Source of the DNA: Azolla caroliniana | Lineage: Eukaryota > Polypodiophyta | Assembly (NCBI GenBank): GCA_043228905.1 | Contig: JBHGNT010000010.1 | Span: forward strand, 13,578,001 to 13,642,000 | DNA: 64,000 nt | Direction: 5' to 3' | In this document: one piece after another, positions 10,235-22,400 of the stretch | How positions within the stretch are numbered: position 1 is the first letter of the stretch | How the letters are laid out: every line of letters starts with the position of its first letter | Made by a program: the position numbers and the translations under genes | Notes under the pieces: generated by a model | The model's input: only the letters and a program-made list of their open reading frames with translations | What the model was told of the DNA's origin: nothing | Database searches by the model: none

Positions 10235-12412
10235 ATCTCCCCCTTCATTGCGGCATGGGATATCTTGTCAGGCCCGATTCGCTTTCGGCAGGCGTCTAGC
10301 TTGTCGGTTGTCAGGACCTTGGTCAGCATGTTCGACCGGTTCTCCTCCATGTGGATCTTCGTAAGCATGAACTCTTGATCTTCTACTCTCTCCCGGATCC
10401 AGTGGTACCTTTGCTGGATATGTTTCGTCCGGGAATGGTAGGCCGCGTTCTTTGCAAGGTGGATGGCACTTTGACTGTCGTAGTAGAGTCGGTATTCCTC
10501 CTGCTGGATCCCTAACTCTCCGATGAATTCCTTCATCTAGATTATCTCGTTGCTGGTTTCTATAGCTGCCATTAACTTTGCCTCCATGGTTGAGACCGCA
10601 ACCATCTTTTGTAGCCTTGATTGCCACGAAATAGCTCCCCCTGCATAAGTCATGATATATCCGGATGTCGACCGGTTGGTATCCGCATCAGCCGACATAT
10701 CCGAATCCATGAATCCATCAAGTTGGGGATTACTAGAGCCGAACCGGAGGCACATACTTGGGGTGCCTTTGAGATACTGGAGTATCCACTTGACCGCGTT
10801 CCAATGCTCTCTTCCGGGATTGCTCATGAACTGGCTCACCACTCCGACTGCATATCCGATATCTGGCCGGGTACATACCATTGCGTACATCAGGCTCCCG
10901 ACGGCATAGGCATATGGTATCTTCCTAATATCCGTCTTCTCCGCCTTTGTCCTTAGTCTTTGTTTTCCAGACAGCTTGCAGTTTGGCTGAAGTGTCAATT
11001 GGACTAGTTTCGCCTCCGACATGTTGAACCGTTGAAGCAGCTTTGTCACGTACTTCTCCTATGATAACCACACCAGCCTCTTCGACTGGTCCCGGATGAT
11101 GTGCATTCCCAATATCTGTCTTGCGGGACCCAAGTCTTTTATTGAGAAGGTCCGGTTCAGACCCTTCTTCAGCATCCGAATCTTGCCTTGGTCTCCTCCG
11201 ACAATCAACATATCATCCACATATAGGAGGAGTATAAGGAAATCTCCTCCGTCAAATTTCTTCACAAACACGGAGTGATGGCCTTGTGTTTTGTGGTACC
11301 CTTGGTTAGTCATAAAGGAATCAAACTTCCGGTACCATTGTTGGGGGCCTTGATTCAGTCCGTATAGGCTCTTCTTTAGCCGGCACACCAGGTGCTCCTT
11401 CCCTTTCTTGTCAAATCCTTCCGGCTGATGCATATAGATTTCTTCTTCGAGGTCGCCATGTAGGAATGCCGTCTTGACGTCCAGTTGCTCTACCTCAAGG
11501 TCCATGCTTACCGCTATTCTCAATACCGTCCGAATCCATGTCATCTTTACTACTAGGGTAAAGATGTCATCGAAATCTAGTCCTTTCTTCTGTTGAAAGC
11601 CTTGTACCACGATTCGGGCCTTATACCTTGGTGGATTTTCGGCATCTCCCGGTTTGGGTTTGTACACCCACTTGTTCCGTAGTGCTCTCTTCCCTTTCGG
11701 TAACTCCGTCAGTTCATATGTGTGGTTCTCATGAAGGGAATCCATCTCATCGTGCATGGCACTCAACCACTTGCAGTTGTGGTTGTCTCGTTTTGCCTCT
11801 TCTAAGCTTTCCGGCTCCCCCTCATCGGTTAGCAACACATGCTCTGCATCTGGAAATCTCCGCGGGGCGCTTCTCCCTCGGAGAGGATATCTCCGTTCAT
11901 GGTTTCTACCTACTGGTTCCTCCATTTGTTCCTCATCCTCATCAGATTCGGGATCTTGTCCGGTTCCAGTGTCTTCTTCTTCTTCTTCTTCTTCTTCGGT
12001 CGGTTCCGTCTTTTGTCCTAATTCGGCTGGTTTGTCGAGTGTCACCCGGTTACTGACTAACATCCAGTTTTCAACCGGGTATATCCTTGTGTCCTCAAAC
12101 TGGTTTTCAATGGTGAGACCCAGAGCTTCCGGCTGTAGTCATCTATGAACGTCACGAAGTACTACGATCCAACAGGTGACTTCATGTCCACTTGCCACAC
12201 ATCGGTATGCACCAACTCCAGTGGTGCATTCCGTCTGATTGGTGGTCTTGACCGGAAGGAAGTTTGGTTTTTCTTGTCGGACAAGAAATTGATGCACTTC
12301 TCAAGTTGCATGTCCTTCATCAGAATGAGGTTATCTTTGGCATGCCTCTTCATCCCCTTCTCACTCATGTGACATAGTCTTTTGTGCCAGAGCTCACCGG
12401 CAATATCAGATG
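10235..12412 (-). pseudogene. Decayed copia pol of B2 with integrase core deleted
   Basis: From right to left: pre-integrase zinc region (LWHKRLCHMSEKG near 12390, CINFLSDKK near 12290), the first part of the integrase core (HTDVWQ near 12200), then at about 12115 the frame jumps to the linker after integrase, removing the catalytic core. A poly-Glu run coded by a TTC microsatellite lies near 11972-11998. RT keeps YVDD (near 11205); RNase H keeps DSQSA (near 10465) but STTEAEY is changed to STMEAKL. Stops occur near 11058 and 10536, and the usual stop before the purine tract is lost. Non-autonomous remnant. Confidence 0.88.
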
Positions 12413-12821
12413 TGTTGAGTGACAAGCTCAACATTGAGTGCGTAATATGGTGCGTAACCCAGTGCGTAGACTGGATGCGTAAAATAGTACGCATAACGTG
12501 GCCTTATCGGTGCGTAAACCGGAAGGCCGTTAGTATGGTATTCCTTGTAAGGAATAATTTTGGGATTTAGTGTAGCAGGCTCATTTATGAGCATTCAAGT
12601 ACTGTCAATACTTGTGTCAGCTCGATAGTCAGGGCTTGTATCAAAGGTGCTCACTAAGCACGGTGTATGTACAAAGCATTATTTTTTGAATTGGAGTTTC
12701 TGTTATCTGCTCACTCTGTCTCTCCCCCTCCATATCGATCTCTGCGTTTTCTGTGTTTTACCGAACTGTATACTCTATGTTTATGCACACGCTTCCGCAC
12801 AATGTATTCCTTTACTTTACA
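12413..12821 (+). repeat. 5' LTR of C1
   Basis: Starts TGTTGAGTGACAAGCTCAAC and ends TTTACA at the primer site. Clearly related to the C2 LTRs (18904-19340; 23705-24581) but shorter by 28 bases. Confidence 0.88.
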
Positions 12822-12833
12822 TGGTATCAGAGC
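12822..12833 (+). other. Primer binding site of C1
   Basis: TGGTATCAGAGC directly follows the LTR, without the 3-base spacer seen in families A and B. Confidence 0.9.
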
Positions 12834-12925
12834 ACGAGGGTTGAGAACCTCTACAACCGACAATAAAAGTTTGTGACGAAACAGAGTTGAAGTTGTTCGC
12901 GTTCGGAAAAGAAAAAGACAAGAAT

Positions 12926-15900
12926 ATGGATAGAGGAATGGGAAGCTCACTTCCGACTGAAAAGCTTGACAGAAGCAACTACGCGTTTTGGTCTTACAAG
13001 ATGCACCAGTACTTGCTCGGCCATGGCTATTGGAGTTGTGTCAAAGGAGCAAACGATGTGGCACTCGACTCGACACACAAGGACTATCCGGCTTGGGAAC
13101 AAGCGGCAAGCAGAGTGTCGTATTTCTTTGTGTCCTGTGTGAGCGATCAACTTTTGAGCTATATTCGGGATGCCAAGATGGCAAAGGACGCGTGGGCAAA
13201 TCTCAAAAGGATTTTCGCCTACAGCACAACGGCCAGGAAGTTGCAGCTCAGACAGGAGCTCAGCAATGTACGACAAAGAGATATGTTGGTGGCTGATTAC
13301 ACCACCAAGATCAAAGAAATCTATGACTCTCTCGCCTCCGTCAATGTGATCGTCGAGGAAGATGAAATGGTGCAAGTTTGTCTTGGGGGCTTGGCGTCAA
13401 AGTTCGGACCTTTCCGAATGGCAGTTTGCACGAGGGAGATTACACCTTCGTTTTTGAGCTTCAATCAATGTTGCTCGTAGAAGAAAACCACGCGGGTGAC
13501 CTGACAAGTGCGCACGCCAATGGCAAGATGCTTTTCATGGAGGATGATAGGCTCCGTGGTCGTGGTGGACAAGGTGGATCGACGCGCAATGGAGGCATCC
13601 GAAAAGAGCAGAATGTATGGCATAATCGACATGCCGGAAGCAATTCCGAACCCTCCGCAAGCAGGGGGAGTCATGGCAGCGCCGGAAGACGGCAAGAGAA
13701 GACCGTGCCGGATTGCTGGTACTATGGAAAGAAAGGCCACAAGGAGAGCGAGTGCTGGAAAAATTAAGCGGACTCGGACAAAGCCGGATCGAACCGAAGA
13801 GACGTAGAGAGGCGTCAGAGATCACACTATGCAGAAGGCTCTAAACGAGCCGGAAATGGAGTGGGCCCTGCCTTCGTAATGAAGCATAAAGCCAACTCTA
13901 TGGCCGTGAACACCTCGAAAGCAAGCGAGGTGTGGTATGTTGATTCCGGAGCATCAAATCATATGACGAGTCACGAGGAATGGTTCTCGTACTTGGAGAA
14001 ACCAGAATCACAAGGAGTGGTCGAAAAGGGAGATGACACCCCGCATACCATCGAACATGTCGGCGAAGTTCCCCTCAGCCACGTCGGGCAGAGAGAGAAG
14101 CTAATGAACATGTTCCATGTTCCGTCGATAACAAAGAACCTTGTGTTGGTCGGACATATCGTAGACCTAGGTATGCAAGTTTGATTCACGCATCTCGGCT
14201 GCTTCATAGAAGAGGAAGGCAAAGTAATCGCGCAAGGGCGCCATGAAGGGAGGATGTTTATCCTCAACACTAATCAAGCCAGAACCGCGTTGTACGCGAA
14301 AGGAAAAAGGTCGAATCGGATATCGACCTATAGCACAAGCGGTTCGGCCACGTAAATCTCCCACGGCTTCGTGAAATGCAGACGAAGAACATCGTTTTCG
14401 GGTTGCCGAAATTTCGTGGCCGGAATGGCCAAGTCTGCAAAGCCTATCAGATGGGAAAACAACACCGACTTCCATTCCCCAATGAGCGTAATCGTAGTCG
14501 AAGTCCGCTGGATTTGATCCATTCGGATATGTGGGGTCCGGCACAGAACGTGAGTCTTGGTGGAAGCCGTTACTTTGTAACCTTCATCGATGATTTCACT
14601 CGGCACACGTAGGCATGTATGATTGAGAAGAAGAGCGAAGTGTTCGCATGTTTTCTGAAGGTGAAGAGTCTTACGAGAAGGGAAACGGGGTGTAAGATCA
14701 AATGCCTACGGTCCGATGGTGGGAAGGAATACTTGTCCGACCAGTTCACATGTTATCTACAGAAGGAGGGAATTCGATGCGAATTCTCGTGTAGATACAC
14801 GCCGCAGCAGAACGGCGTGGCCGAGTGGAAGAATCGGACAATTGAAGAAGCAGCCAGGGCAATGCTTGAAGAGAAGCATATGCCAAAATTCTATTGGGCT
14901 AAAGCCGTAAAGAAGGCCGTCTACCTGCAGAATCAGACTTTTGCTTATGGAGGAGTGTCGCCACATGAGTTGTACTTTGGGAAGAAGCTAAATTTGGCAC
15001 ACTTGAGGATTTTCGGCAGCATCGCGTATGTGCACGTGCCGAAGGAGAAATGGAGGAAGCTAGACGCGAAAGCCGAGAAGTGTATCTTGGTCGGCTATTC
15101 GGACGAGCAGAAGGGTTATAAGTGTTATAACCCATGTACCAAACAAGTGCGTGTGAGCCGCAACGTTGTGTTTGACGAGTCCACGTCCTGGTACTTGCCT
15201 CCGACTCCGGACCTCATCTCCAATCCGATTTTTGAAGAAGAAATCAGCGAGGCTGGAATGCCTCTGCACGATGAAGAAATCAGAGGTCTGAGAGAGAGTC
15301 CGATCTCATTTCGGCTAAGCGGGCCGGATGAGGTGTTGGGCCAAGATGACCACCTAGATGATGAGACGGTGAGTAGTGGAGACTTGTTCGTGATGTCCTC
15401 GCGTAAAGAACCAAGGACACGGTTTACGCGCAAGAAGAAGGGGAAGAAGAAGACGTCGGAATACGATTTCGGTAGTGCCGAGTCAGTTCCAAGCGAATCT
15501 GACCTCGAGACAGTCGAGAAGGAACCTCCACGGAAGAGGTCGAAATCGACCGAAAAGGTCACGAAATCGTGTAATCACGAATTTCGCCGATCTACCTGCT
15601 AGAAGAGGTACGAATATAATGAGTACATGGCGCACCATTATGCATACATGATGCGAGTGGCGGAAGTGTGTAGGCCGGAGAGGTACGCAAGTTGGCGTGC
15701 CGCAATGGAGGAAGAGATGCGCGCCTTAACGCAGAACGAGACATGGGACTTGGTTGATGCACCGAAAGTGTGAAGCCGATTGGCTGCTGGTGGGTGTATA
15801 AAGTGAAACACAACACGAATGGCTCCATCAACCGCTACAAGCCCCGTTTAGTAGCAAAAGGCTATGCGCAGAAGCATGGCGTGGACTATGATGAGACCTT

Positions 15901-16049
15901 TGCGCCTGTCGCGAAGATGACTACCATGCGAGTCCTACTAGCCGTAGCCGCGGCAAAAGGGATGACATTTACATAAGATGGATGTAAGGAATGCGTTCCT
16001 ACAAGGTGATCTTGAGGAGCAAGTGTACATGGTACAACCCCTCGGATTT
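12926..16049 (+). pseudogene. Decayed copia gag-pol of C1, truncated in RT
   Basis: Gag begins at ATG 12926 (MDRGMGSSLPTEKLDRSNYA). A frameshift near 13440 leads into the gag C-terminus, where the knuckle reads C-W-Y-Y (second Cys lost) near 13720 and a stop follows at 13765. Protease keeps DSGASNHM near 13945. The zinc region is frameshifted near 14300. The integrase core has a stop near 14610 and then is open to 15602, with D near 14715 and E in GVAEWKNRT. RT has a frameshift near 15770 (the motif WVYKVKHN follows) and ends at VYMVQP, fused to foreign sequence at 16049. Confidence 0.88.
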
Positions 16050-16551
16050 GCTCTAATACCAGATTGACGAGAATAATGCGGAATATTGCTCGGCCACAAC
16101 CGAGTCTTGAACACTTCTCTGAGAATGTAACACAGAAATGGGAAGTGGAGAGTACACAAAGGAAATATACATGATGTTTATGTGGAAAACCCTAAATGCG
16201 AAAAACCACGGGAATCCACAGACTCTAACTATCACTATAGGAGAAAGGTACAATCAAAGCCTTGGAGGCAACGACCTCGAGCTCTGTATCTTCGCCAACC
16301 GGTGGTTACAACAGAGTGTCACTTTGTATCTCACTCTCTCTCTATATATATATATTACAATATGAAAATAACAATAACTTTATCAAAGTGATTGCCCTAA
16401 GTCCTATTTATACTTATATGAACTTAGGGCGATTTACAAATATAGCCTCAATAGGCTTACTTAAGACATATTTACAGATATGTCTTCTCTTCCGGTTCTC
16501 ACCGGGTCTCCTCCGGTTTCCGGATCTCTTCCAGTTCTCACCGGGTCCTCT
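16050..16551 (-). mobile_element. B2 5' end: primer site (16050-16061) and truncated 5' LTR (16065-16551)
   Basis: Reverse complement of 16050-16061 is TGGTATTAGAGC, followed by the 3' end of a family B LTR that matches 9670 onward. The LTR breaks off at 16551 after the GGTCCTCT motif and lacks about 45 bases at its U3 end. The adjoining gypsy Y1 gag also lacks a stretch, so the break is a deletion across the element border. Confidence 0.85.
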
Positions 16552-16935
16552 GAGAGAGGTCTCGACAAAGGTTGCAAACCACGCTTGCGCTGGCCCTGAG
16601 AGAAGGGTGCCAACGAGGCCAAACCGAGAAAAGTCGTTAGCATACCGTTGGGTTTGTAAATGGATGATAAACCGAATTTGATTGATGAAGCTGCGAATAT
16701 ACTCCCTCGTGTCTTGAATTTGTCGGGTAGGCTAACGGTTGGTTCAAGGACATATGGATGGGAAGAGGAAGTGGTTGGGCTAGGTGCCAAGGGTGATTGT
16801 GGCTCGGCGGGTGGTGGGTTTCTTGATGTGATTGATTAAAGCTCTCGTAATGATTCCCGAAGGATTTCATTTTCGAGTTGAAGTAGTTGCAAGGCTACCA
16901 TTACTTGGTTTAGGTTGTCGACGGAGTCGGACTTG
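16552..16935 (-). pseudogene. Gypsy Y1 gag N-terminal fragment
   Basis: Minus-strand frame contains LATKSDSVDNLNQVM, a Leu-rich helix, a stop (after LRESLREL), a Pro/Ser-rich region, then LPDKF and a continuation typical of Ty3 gag (LLSGPAQAWFATF). It is the upstream part of the gag whose C-terminus lies at about 9660. Roughly 50-60 residues between the two are missing, by comparison of the two ends. Confidence 0.72.
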
Positions 16936-17129
16936 GTAGCAAGAAGAGGAAGGTGAACAAACTGTGAAGTACGAGTATAATAGAGTAGAACCGAGATGAG
17001 ACTAAGAACTAGGAGAGAGAAAAAGAGAAAGAACTTCACTTATGATTCCTTAACTAGTGTTGTTCACCTTGATTACAATCAAGGTGCACCTGAGTATTTA
17101 TACAAGAAGGTAGAGATATGTATGCTAAC

Positions 17130-17250
17130 TAGGAAAAGAGAATGCATGAAGATCCATGCAAGCTAGGAATAGAGAATGCATGTATGTAAGCTAGGAAAAG
17201 ATAATGCATGTAAGCAAGCTAGGAATAGAGAATGCATGCAAGGTAGGACC
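17130..17250. repeat. Tandem repeats in Y1 LTR
   Basis: About four units of the type AGCTAGGAATAGAGAATGCATG, each 25-35 bases, with A/G variation. They lie upstream of the TATA box on the minus strand, where promoter repeats are common. Confidence 0.75.
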
Positions 17251-17312
17251 TTACCATGTTCAATCTACCATACATGATGTTGGATTTCAATACAAAGATG
17301 CATAGATGGATG

Positions 17313-17366
17313 TAGCTTAGTTGGTAGGGTTGCCCAATGGAGACCAAAAGGTCTTGGGTTCAATCC
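17313..17366 (+). other. tRNA-like A-box/B-box module in Y1 LTR
   Basis: TAGCTTAGTTGG at 17313-17324 fits a pol III A box and GGTTCAATCC at 17357-17366 fits a B box. The span is 54 bases. It lies antisense to the element, 36-89 bases from the LTR start. No cloverleaf is evident, so this is tRNA-like or SINE-derived rather than a tRNA gene. Confidence 0.65.
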
Positions 17367-17402
17367 TTACCTTCCACCGTGGTGTGACATATATTTATGA
17401 CA

Positions 17403-18237
17403 CTTGAAATGGGGGTAGGATTTTTTCGGGCCGTTCCTGCCGCCGGCAATGTGTACCGGGAACAAGTACATTATCGTAGCCATGGATTATTGTACAAAGT
17501 GGGTGGAAGCGAAGGAGCTCCATGACAACACCGCGGCATCCACGACGAAGTTCTTGTATAAGTACATCTGGTGCCGGTATGGTTGTCTGATCGAGCTCAT
17601 AGGTGACCAAGGTAGACACTTCATGGGACAAGTAGTGGAGGCTCTGACGACATTCTACATAGTGGTTCATAAGAGAAGCATGGCATACTACCCACAAGCG
17701 AACAAACTAGTAGAATAGACAAACAAAACGTTTTAGAATATCCTACAGAAGAATCTGAACGAGAACCGGAAGGACTAGGATACGAAACGAGCATCCGGTT
17801 AACACCGCTTCGACTAGCATTCGGATTGGAAGTGGTAATACCAATAGAGTTCCAGATACCCAGTCTGAGGATATAGGTATGGGAACAATTGAGTGAGAAA
17901 GAATCGGAATGGATCTGGTTGGAAATGTTGTGTGAACTAGAAGAACACAACTTGATGCAATTGGAGTTGGAGTAGCATCGGCGGAAAGCTTTTGTGGACC
18001 GACACCGGAAGGGGAACGAGAAGGAATTCGGAATCAGGAAACCGGTGTTGGTATTTCAGACCCGGATGGGAAGCATGCCGGGGATGCTCAGGTTCCGGTG
18101 GACCGGACCATACTGGATAACGCAAGAGTTTAAAGGATCATATCAGCTCGAAACATTGGCCGAAGAGATACTTGAGAAATGGGTAAACGGATTCCGGCTT
18201 AAACCTTTGCACAGGACCGATGCCGGGAAACCCATTT
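17403..18237 (+). pseudogene. Tat/Athila-like gypsy T1 integrase, decayed
   Basis: Frame begins inside the integrase core: IIVAMDYCTKWVEA (first Asp), GDQGRHF (second Asp) and PQANKLVE (Glu position), then a GPYWI-like module and the C-terminal NGFRLKPL motif. Five or more in-frame stops, all TAG, interrupt it (near 17716, 17733, 17776, 17875 and 17972). The protein resembles T2 (45181-45957). Wording of the core and the NGxRLKxY end is that of the Tat/Athila branch as I remember it. Y1 inserted upstream, so RT lies outside the window. Confidence 0.82.
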
Positions 18238-18477
18238 AGGGAACCAGAGGAGCACAACGAACAAGCAACCGAAGAGGAGGTTACCGGCACATCCCTGAGG
18301 ATACTGGAGCCGGTAAACCGGAAAGTGTCGGATGACTCAATGGCACTCGGTACGGGAGGATAGTTATGTCATACCCAAAGGAAAAAAAAAACATAATATT
18401 ATAAATGTAATCATAACAATGTTAGTACGATGGGGAAAAAATAAAAAAAGATATTCAAAATATTGAATGGTCATATT
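18238..18477 (+). other. T1 post-pol region, non-coding
   Basis: After the pol stop there are about 120 bases of former coding-like sequence, then AT-rich sequence with A runs. The accessory ORF seen in T2 and T3 is not present because D1 inserted at 18478. Confidence 0.6.
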
Positions 18478-18790
18478 TGTTGAAAATCAAGCTCAACCTA
18501 GCCTAGTGTGTGAACACGCTATTGAGAGTGTATGAACACTCAAAGGTCAAAAGTCACACCACTACTCTTTACACATTAACTATGAGACATAACTAATGAG
18601 TTTCCACATTCCCCATGACTCATGAGTTTCGGTAGTTAATGAAGAGAGAGAGTGACTATATAAAGCACTCTCCTCCTACTTTGTAATATGTTGGTTAATC
18701 TCCTTTGTAATATACAACCTTCTTGAGTATTTTCTATTGTCTACTCTATTGATCTTGTTTCTCTCTCTCTCTCTCGATCTAGACCATCCA
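18478..18790 (+). repeat. 5' LTR of copia D1 (3' border approximate)
   Basis: Starts TGTTGAAAATCAAGCTCAAC, close to the family C start. Holds a TATA box (TATATAAA at 18657-18664) and a CT microsatellite near 18760. I cannot find a TGGTATC primer site; the border and the leader to 18903 are therefore uncertain. Left flank ATATT (18473-18477). Confidence 0.7.
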
Positions 18791-18903
18791 CGTGTGTTGT
18801 GCTCTACGCCGATGTTCAAGAAGAACCGGCTCATCGCTATCGTAGTGTGGCTACATAACTCGTATTCAAGAGATAGAAGAAGGAAGAAATCTACATCGAA
18901 CAC

Positions 18904-19340
18904 TGTTGAGATACAAGCTCAACATTGGCCGGATTGGCTGTGCAAACCGAGAACCGGATCGGTTGGGACCGATCGGTTAGGCCGGACCGGTGCTTAAAAT
19001 GGATACGCAAACCGGTGCGTAACGAGAGGCCGTATCGGTGTGTAAACCGAAAGGCCGTTAGAGAGATATAGCTCGTAAGGAATAGTTTTGGGAGTAAGTG
19101 TCGAGGCTCATTTATGAGCAGTCAAGTACTGTCAGTACTTGTGTCAGCCCATTGTCAGGACTTGTATAAAAGGTGCTCACTGAGCACGATGTAAGTACAA
19201 AGTTAGTATTTTTTGAATTGAATTTCTTGTGTGTTCTCTCTCTGACTCTCCCGCGTACTGTGCATACTCAAGCTCTCCATTAAACCTACGTATTTTCTAT
19301 GTATTTGGTTTTCTATTGCTTCCGCACATAATCTTTTACA
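18904..19340 (+). repeat. 5' LTR of C2 (437 bp)
   Basis: TGTTGAGATACAAGCTC to CTTTTACA. A TATA-like TATAAAAGG lies near 19165. Confidence 0.93.
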
Positions 19341-19352
19341 TGGTATCAGAGC
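19341..19352 (+). other. Primer binding site of C2
   Basis: TGGTATCAGAGC directly after the LTR; complement of initiator Met-tRNA. Confidence 0.92.
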
Positions 19353-19423
19353 GTGAGGGTTGAGAACCTCTGCAGCCGACATAGCTTGAAAGAAAAACGA
19401 ACCAAGAAGAACAGGCAAAACCG

Positions 19424-22400
19424 ATGGATAGAGGTATGGCTAGCTCGCTTCCAACAGAGAAGCTCGACATAAACAACTACGCGTCTTGGTCTTACAAGAT
19501 GTACCACTACCTGCTCGGACACGGTCATTGGAGCTATGTCGATGGAGCAAATGACACAACACCCGATTCGACACACAAAGACTTCCCGGCTTGGGAACAA
19601 TCGGCAAGCAGAGTATTGTACTGCTTCGCGTCTTGTGTGGGTGAACAGCTCCTGAGCTATATTCGGGATGCGAAAACGCCAAAGAATGCTAAGGGAAATC
19701 CGAAGAAGATCTTCGCCGCAAGCACCACAACCAGGAATCTTCAACTCCAACAGGAGTTGAGCAATTTACAACAACGCGACTTGTCGGTGGCTAATTACAC
19801 CACGAAGATCAAAGATATATGTGATTCTCTAGCCTCTATCGATGTGAACGTCGAGGAAGGTGAGATGGTGCAAATCTGTCTCGGGGGGCTGGCATCGAAG
19901 TTCGGAGCGTTCTGAATTGCTGTGTGTACATGGGACGAGGTGAATCGGTGCGCAATGGAGGCGACTAATGGGATGGAGGTGTGGTTTGTCGACTCAGGCG
20001 CGTCAAACCACATGATGTGCCACAAGGAGTGGTTCTCGTACTTGGAAAAACCGATGCAACCGGGAGTAGTCGCAACCGGAGACGACACTCCGCATCCGAT
20101 CGCAAATGTTGATGAAGTTCCCTTGAGCCATGTTGGGGAGAAAGGGAAACTTATGAACGTGCTACACGTCCCAACAATCACGAAGAATCTAGTGTCGGTA
20201 GGACATATCGTCTACCAGGGGATGCAAGTCCGGTTCACACATCTTGGCTGCTTCATCGAGGAAGAAGGTCGAGTTATTGCGCAAGGGCGCAGAGACGGGA
20301 GGATGTTTATCCTCGACTCTAGTGACGGTGGCACCGCGATATTCGCAAAAGGACAAAAAGTTGAGTCGGATATCGACTTATGGCACAAGCGGGTGGGCCA
20401 CGTCAACTATCAACGGCTTCAGGACCTGCAATTGAAACAGGTGGTGTTCGGATTGCCCAAATTCAATGGCCGGAAGGCACAAATTTGTGAAGCCTACGAG
20501 CTAGGGAAGCAACACCGACTCCCCTTCCCTAACAAGCGTCACCAGAGCTGAAACAAGCTCGACTTGATACATTCCGATGTATGGGGGCCAGCACAGAACG
20601 TTAGTCTTGGTGGGAGTCGATATTTCGTCTCCTTCATCGACGACTATACGGGGTACACGTGGATCTACCTTATTGAGAAGAAGAGTGGAGTCTTCGACTG
20701 TTTCCGGGACCTTAAAGGGTTCATGGAAACGGAAACAGGACGAAAGATCAAGTGCCTGCGATCGGATGGCGGAAAAGAATACTTTTCCGGTCAATTCAAC
20801 GACTATTTGCAACAGATGGGAATTCGGCGCGAATTCAGTTGTAGATACACGCCGGAGCAAAACGGCGTGGCCGAGAGGAAGAATCGGTCGATTGTGGAAG
20901 CGATGCAGGCAATGCTAGAAGAAAAGAGCTTGCCCAAGTTCTATTGGGCCGAGGCGGTACAAACCGTGGTATACATCCAGAATCGGATCGGAGAAAAAGT
21001 GTCGACGCATGAGCAGTATTTGCGACACTTGAGAGTTTTCGGTAGCATTGCATATGTGTATGTGCCAAAGGAGACGCAGAAGCCGAGAAGAGTATCTTGG
21101 TCGGCTATTTGGACGAGCAGAAGGGTTATAAGTGTTATAACCCACGCACCAAACAAGCGCGTGTGAGCCGCGACGTTGTGTTTGACGAGTCCACGTCCTG
21201 GTACTTGCCTCCGACTCCCGACCTCACCTCCAATCCGAGTTCTGATGATGAGGTCAGCGAGGCCGAGATGCCTCCGGATGAGCTTGAAATCGGGACCCGT
21301 AAAGAGAGTTCGACTTTGGTTCGCTTAAGCGGACCGGATGGACGACTGAGTCAATTCGACCAGTCCGATGGAGAGGCGGCGAGTAGTGGAGACTCGGCCG
21401 TGCATTCCCCGCGCAGGAAGCCGAGGAGATGGCTTACGCCCAAGGAAAAAGGGAAGAAGAAGGTGTTGGATTACGGCATGGATAGGAACGAGTCGGATCG
21501 ACGCGAGTCCGACTCCGAGGGAAGTGACGACGGGTCTTCGAGACCGAAGTCCGCTAATGAGCAATTACGCCGATCAACCCGCCAGAAGAACCCTGTTGTG
21601 CAGTTCGGTTATAATGAGTACATGGCACACCATTACGCGTACATGACGCGAGTGGCGGAAGTACGTGAGCCGGAGAGCTACACAGAAGTGGCCAAGGATG
21701 CGAATTGGCGTGCCGCAATGGAGGAAGAGATGCGCGCATTGGCGGAAAATGAAACCTGGGACCTGGTTGACGCACCGAAAGGTGTGAGGCCGATCGGATG
21801 TACAAGGTCAAGTACAACATCGACGGCTTGGTCAACCTACACAAGGCCCGGTTAGTAGCGAAAGGCTATGCGCAAAAACACGACATCGATTACGATGAGA
21901 CGTTTGCACCGGTCACGAAGATGACGACTGTTCGTGTTTTGCTCACGGTAGCTACGGCAAAGGGGTGGCACTTACATCAGATGGATGTAAAGAATGCGTT
22001 CCTGCAAGGTAAGCTTGAGGAACAGGTGTACACGGTATAGTCCCCCAAATTTCACTTCAGAATGACCACTTTGGCGGTATGCTGATTGAAGAAGTCCCTT
22101 TACGGACTAAAGCAAGCCCCGCGTGCCTGGAACGCGAAGATCACGCATCGACTGCGTCGGATGGGCTTTGCGACGTCAAAATCGGACTCCTCACTGTTCA
22201 TCCGGGAAGGTCGACTCGGGCCGGTTAGTATTTTACTTTATGTTGATGACTTGGTCATCATCGGCGCCGACCTAGGTGAGATTGACCGCGTGAAGCTCCA
22301 GCTCGCGGCATCATTCGACATGAAGGATCTGTGGGACCTTCATTACTTCCTCGGGATCAATGTGATCCGCAACCCCGAAGGCATACTAATCAACCAATGA

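Larger units (their letters stand above)
9670..12412 (-). mobile_element. Ty1/copia element B2, 3' half
   Basis: Minus-strand copia with 3' LTR at the left (9670-10234), RNase H, RT and part of integrase up to 12412, where copia C1 begins. The 5' end of the element reappears at 16050-16551. It sits in the gag of gypsy Y1; left flank TTGAC (9665-9669) is the presumed target duplication. Confidence 0.88.
12413..16049 (+). mobile_element. Ty1/copia element C1, 3' end deleted
   Basis: Plus-strand copia of family C with a 409-bp 5' LTR, primer site and gag-pol into the RT. It stops abruptly at 16049 against the primer site of B2, so its RT C-terminus, RNase H and 3' LTR are gone together with the gag of B2. 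Left flank AGATG (12408-12412) would be the target duplication. Confidence 0.88.
16960..17402 (-). repeat. 5' LTR of gypsy Y1 (left border approximate)
   Basis: On the minus strand it starts TGTCATAAATATATG at 17402. It contains an antisense tRNA-like module, four direct repeats and a TATA box (TTGTATAAATACTC, near 17095-17105), then a CT-rich leader. The border near 16960 is not exact because I cannot find a clear primer site. Right flank CTTGA (17403-17407) is the presumed target duplication within T1. Confidence 0.7.

Noticed and set aside
17313-17366. Possible tRNA genes at 17.3, 54.1, 57.4 and 63.9 kb
   Set aside because: A and B boxes are present but I cannot draw a cloverleaf with an acceptor stem, and all four lie inside LTRs.
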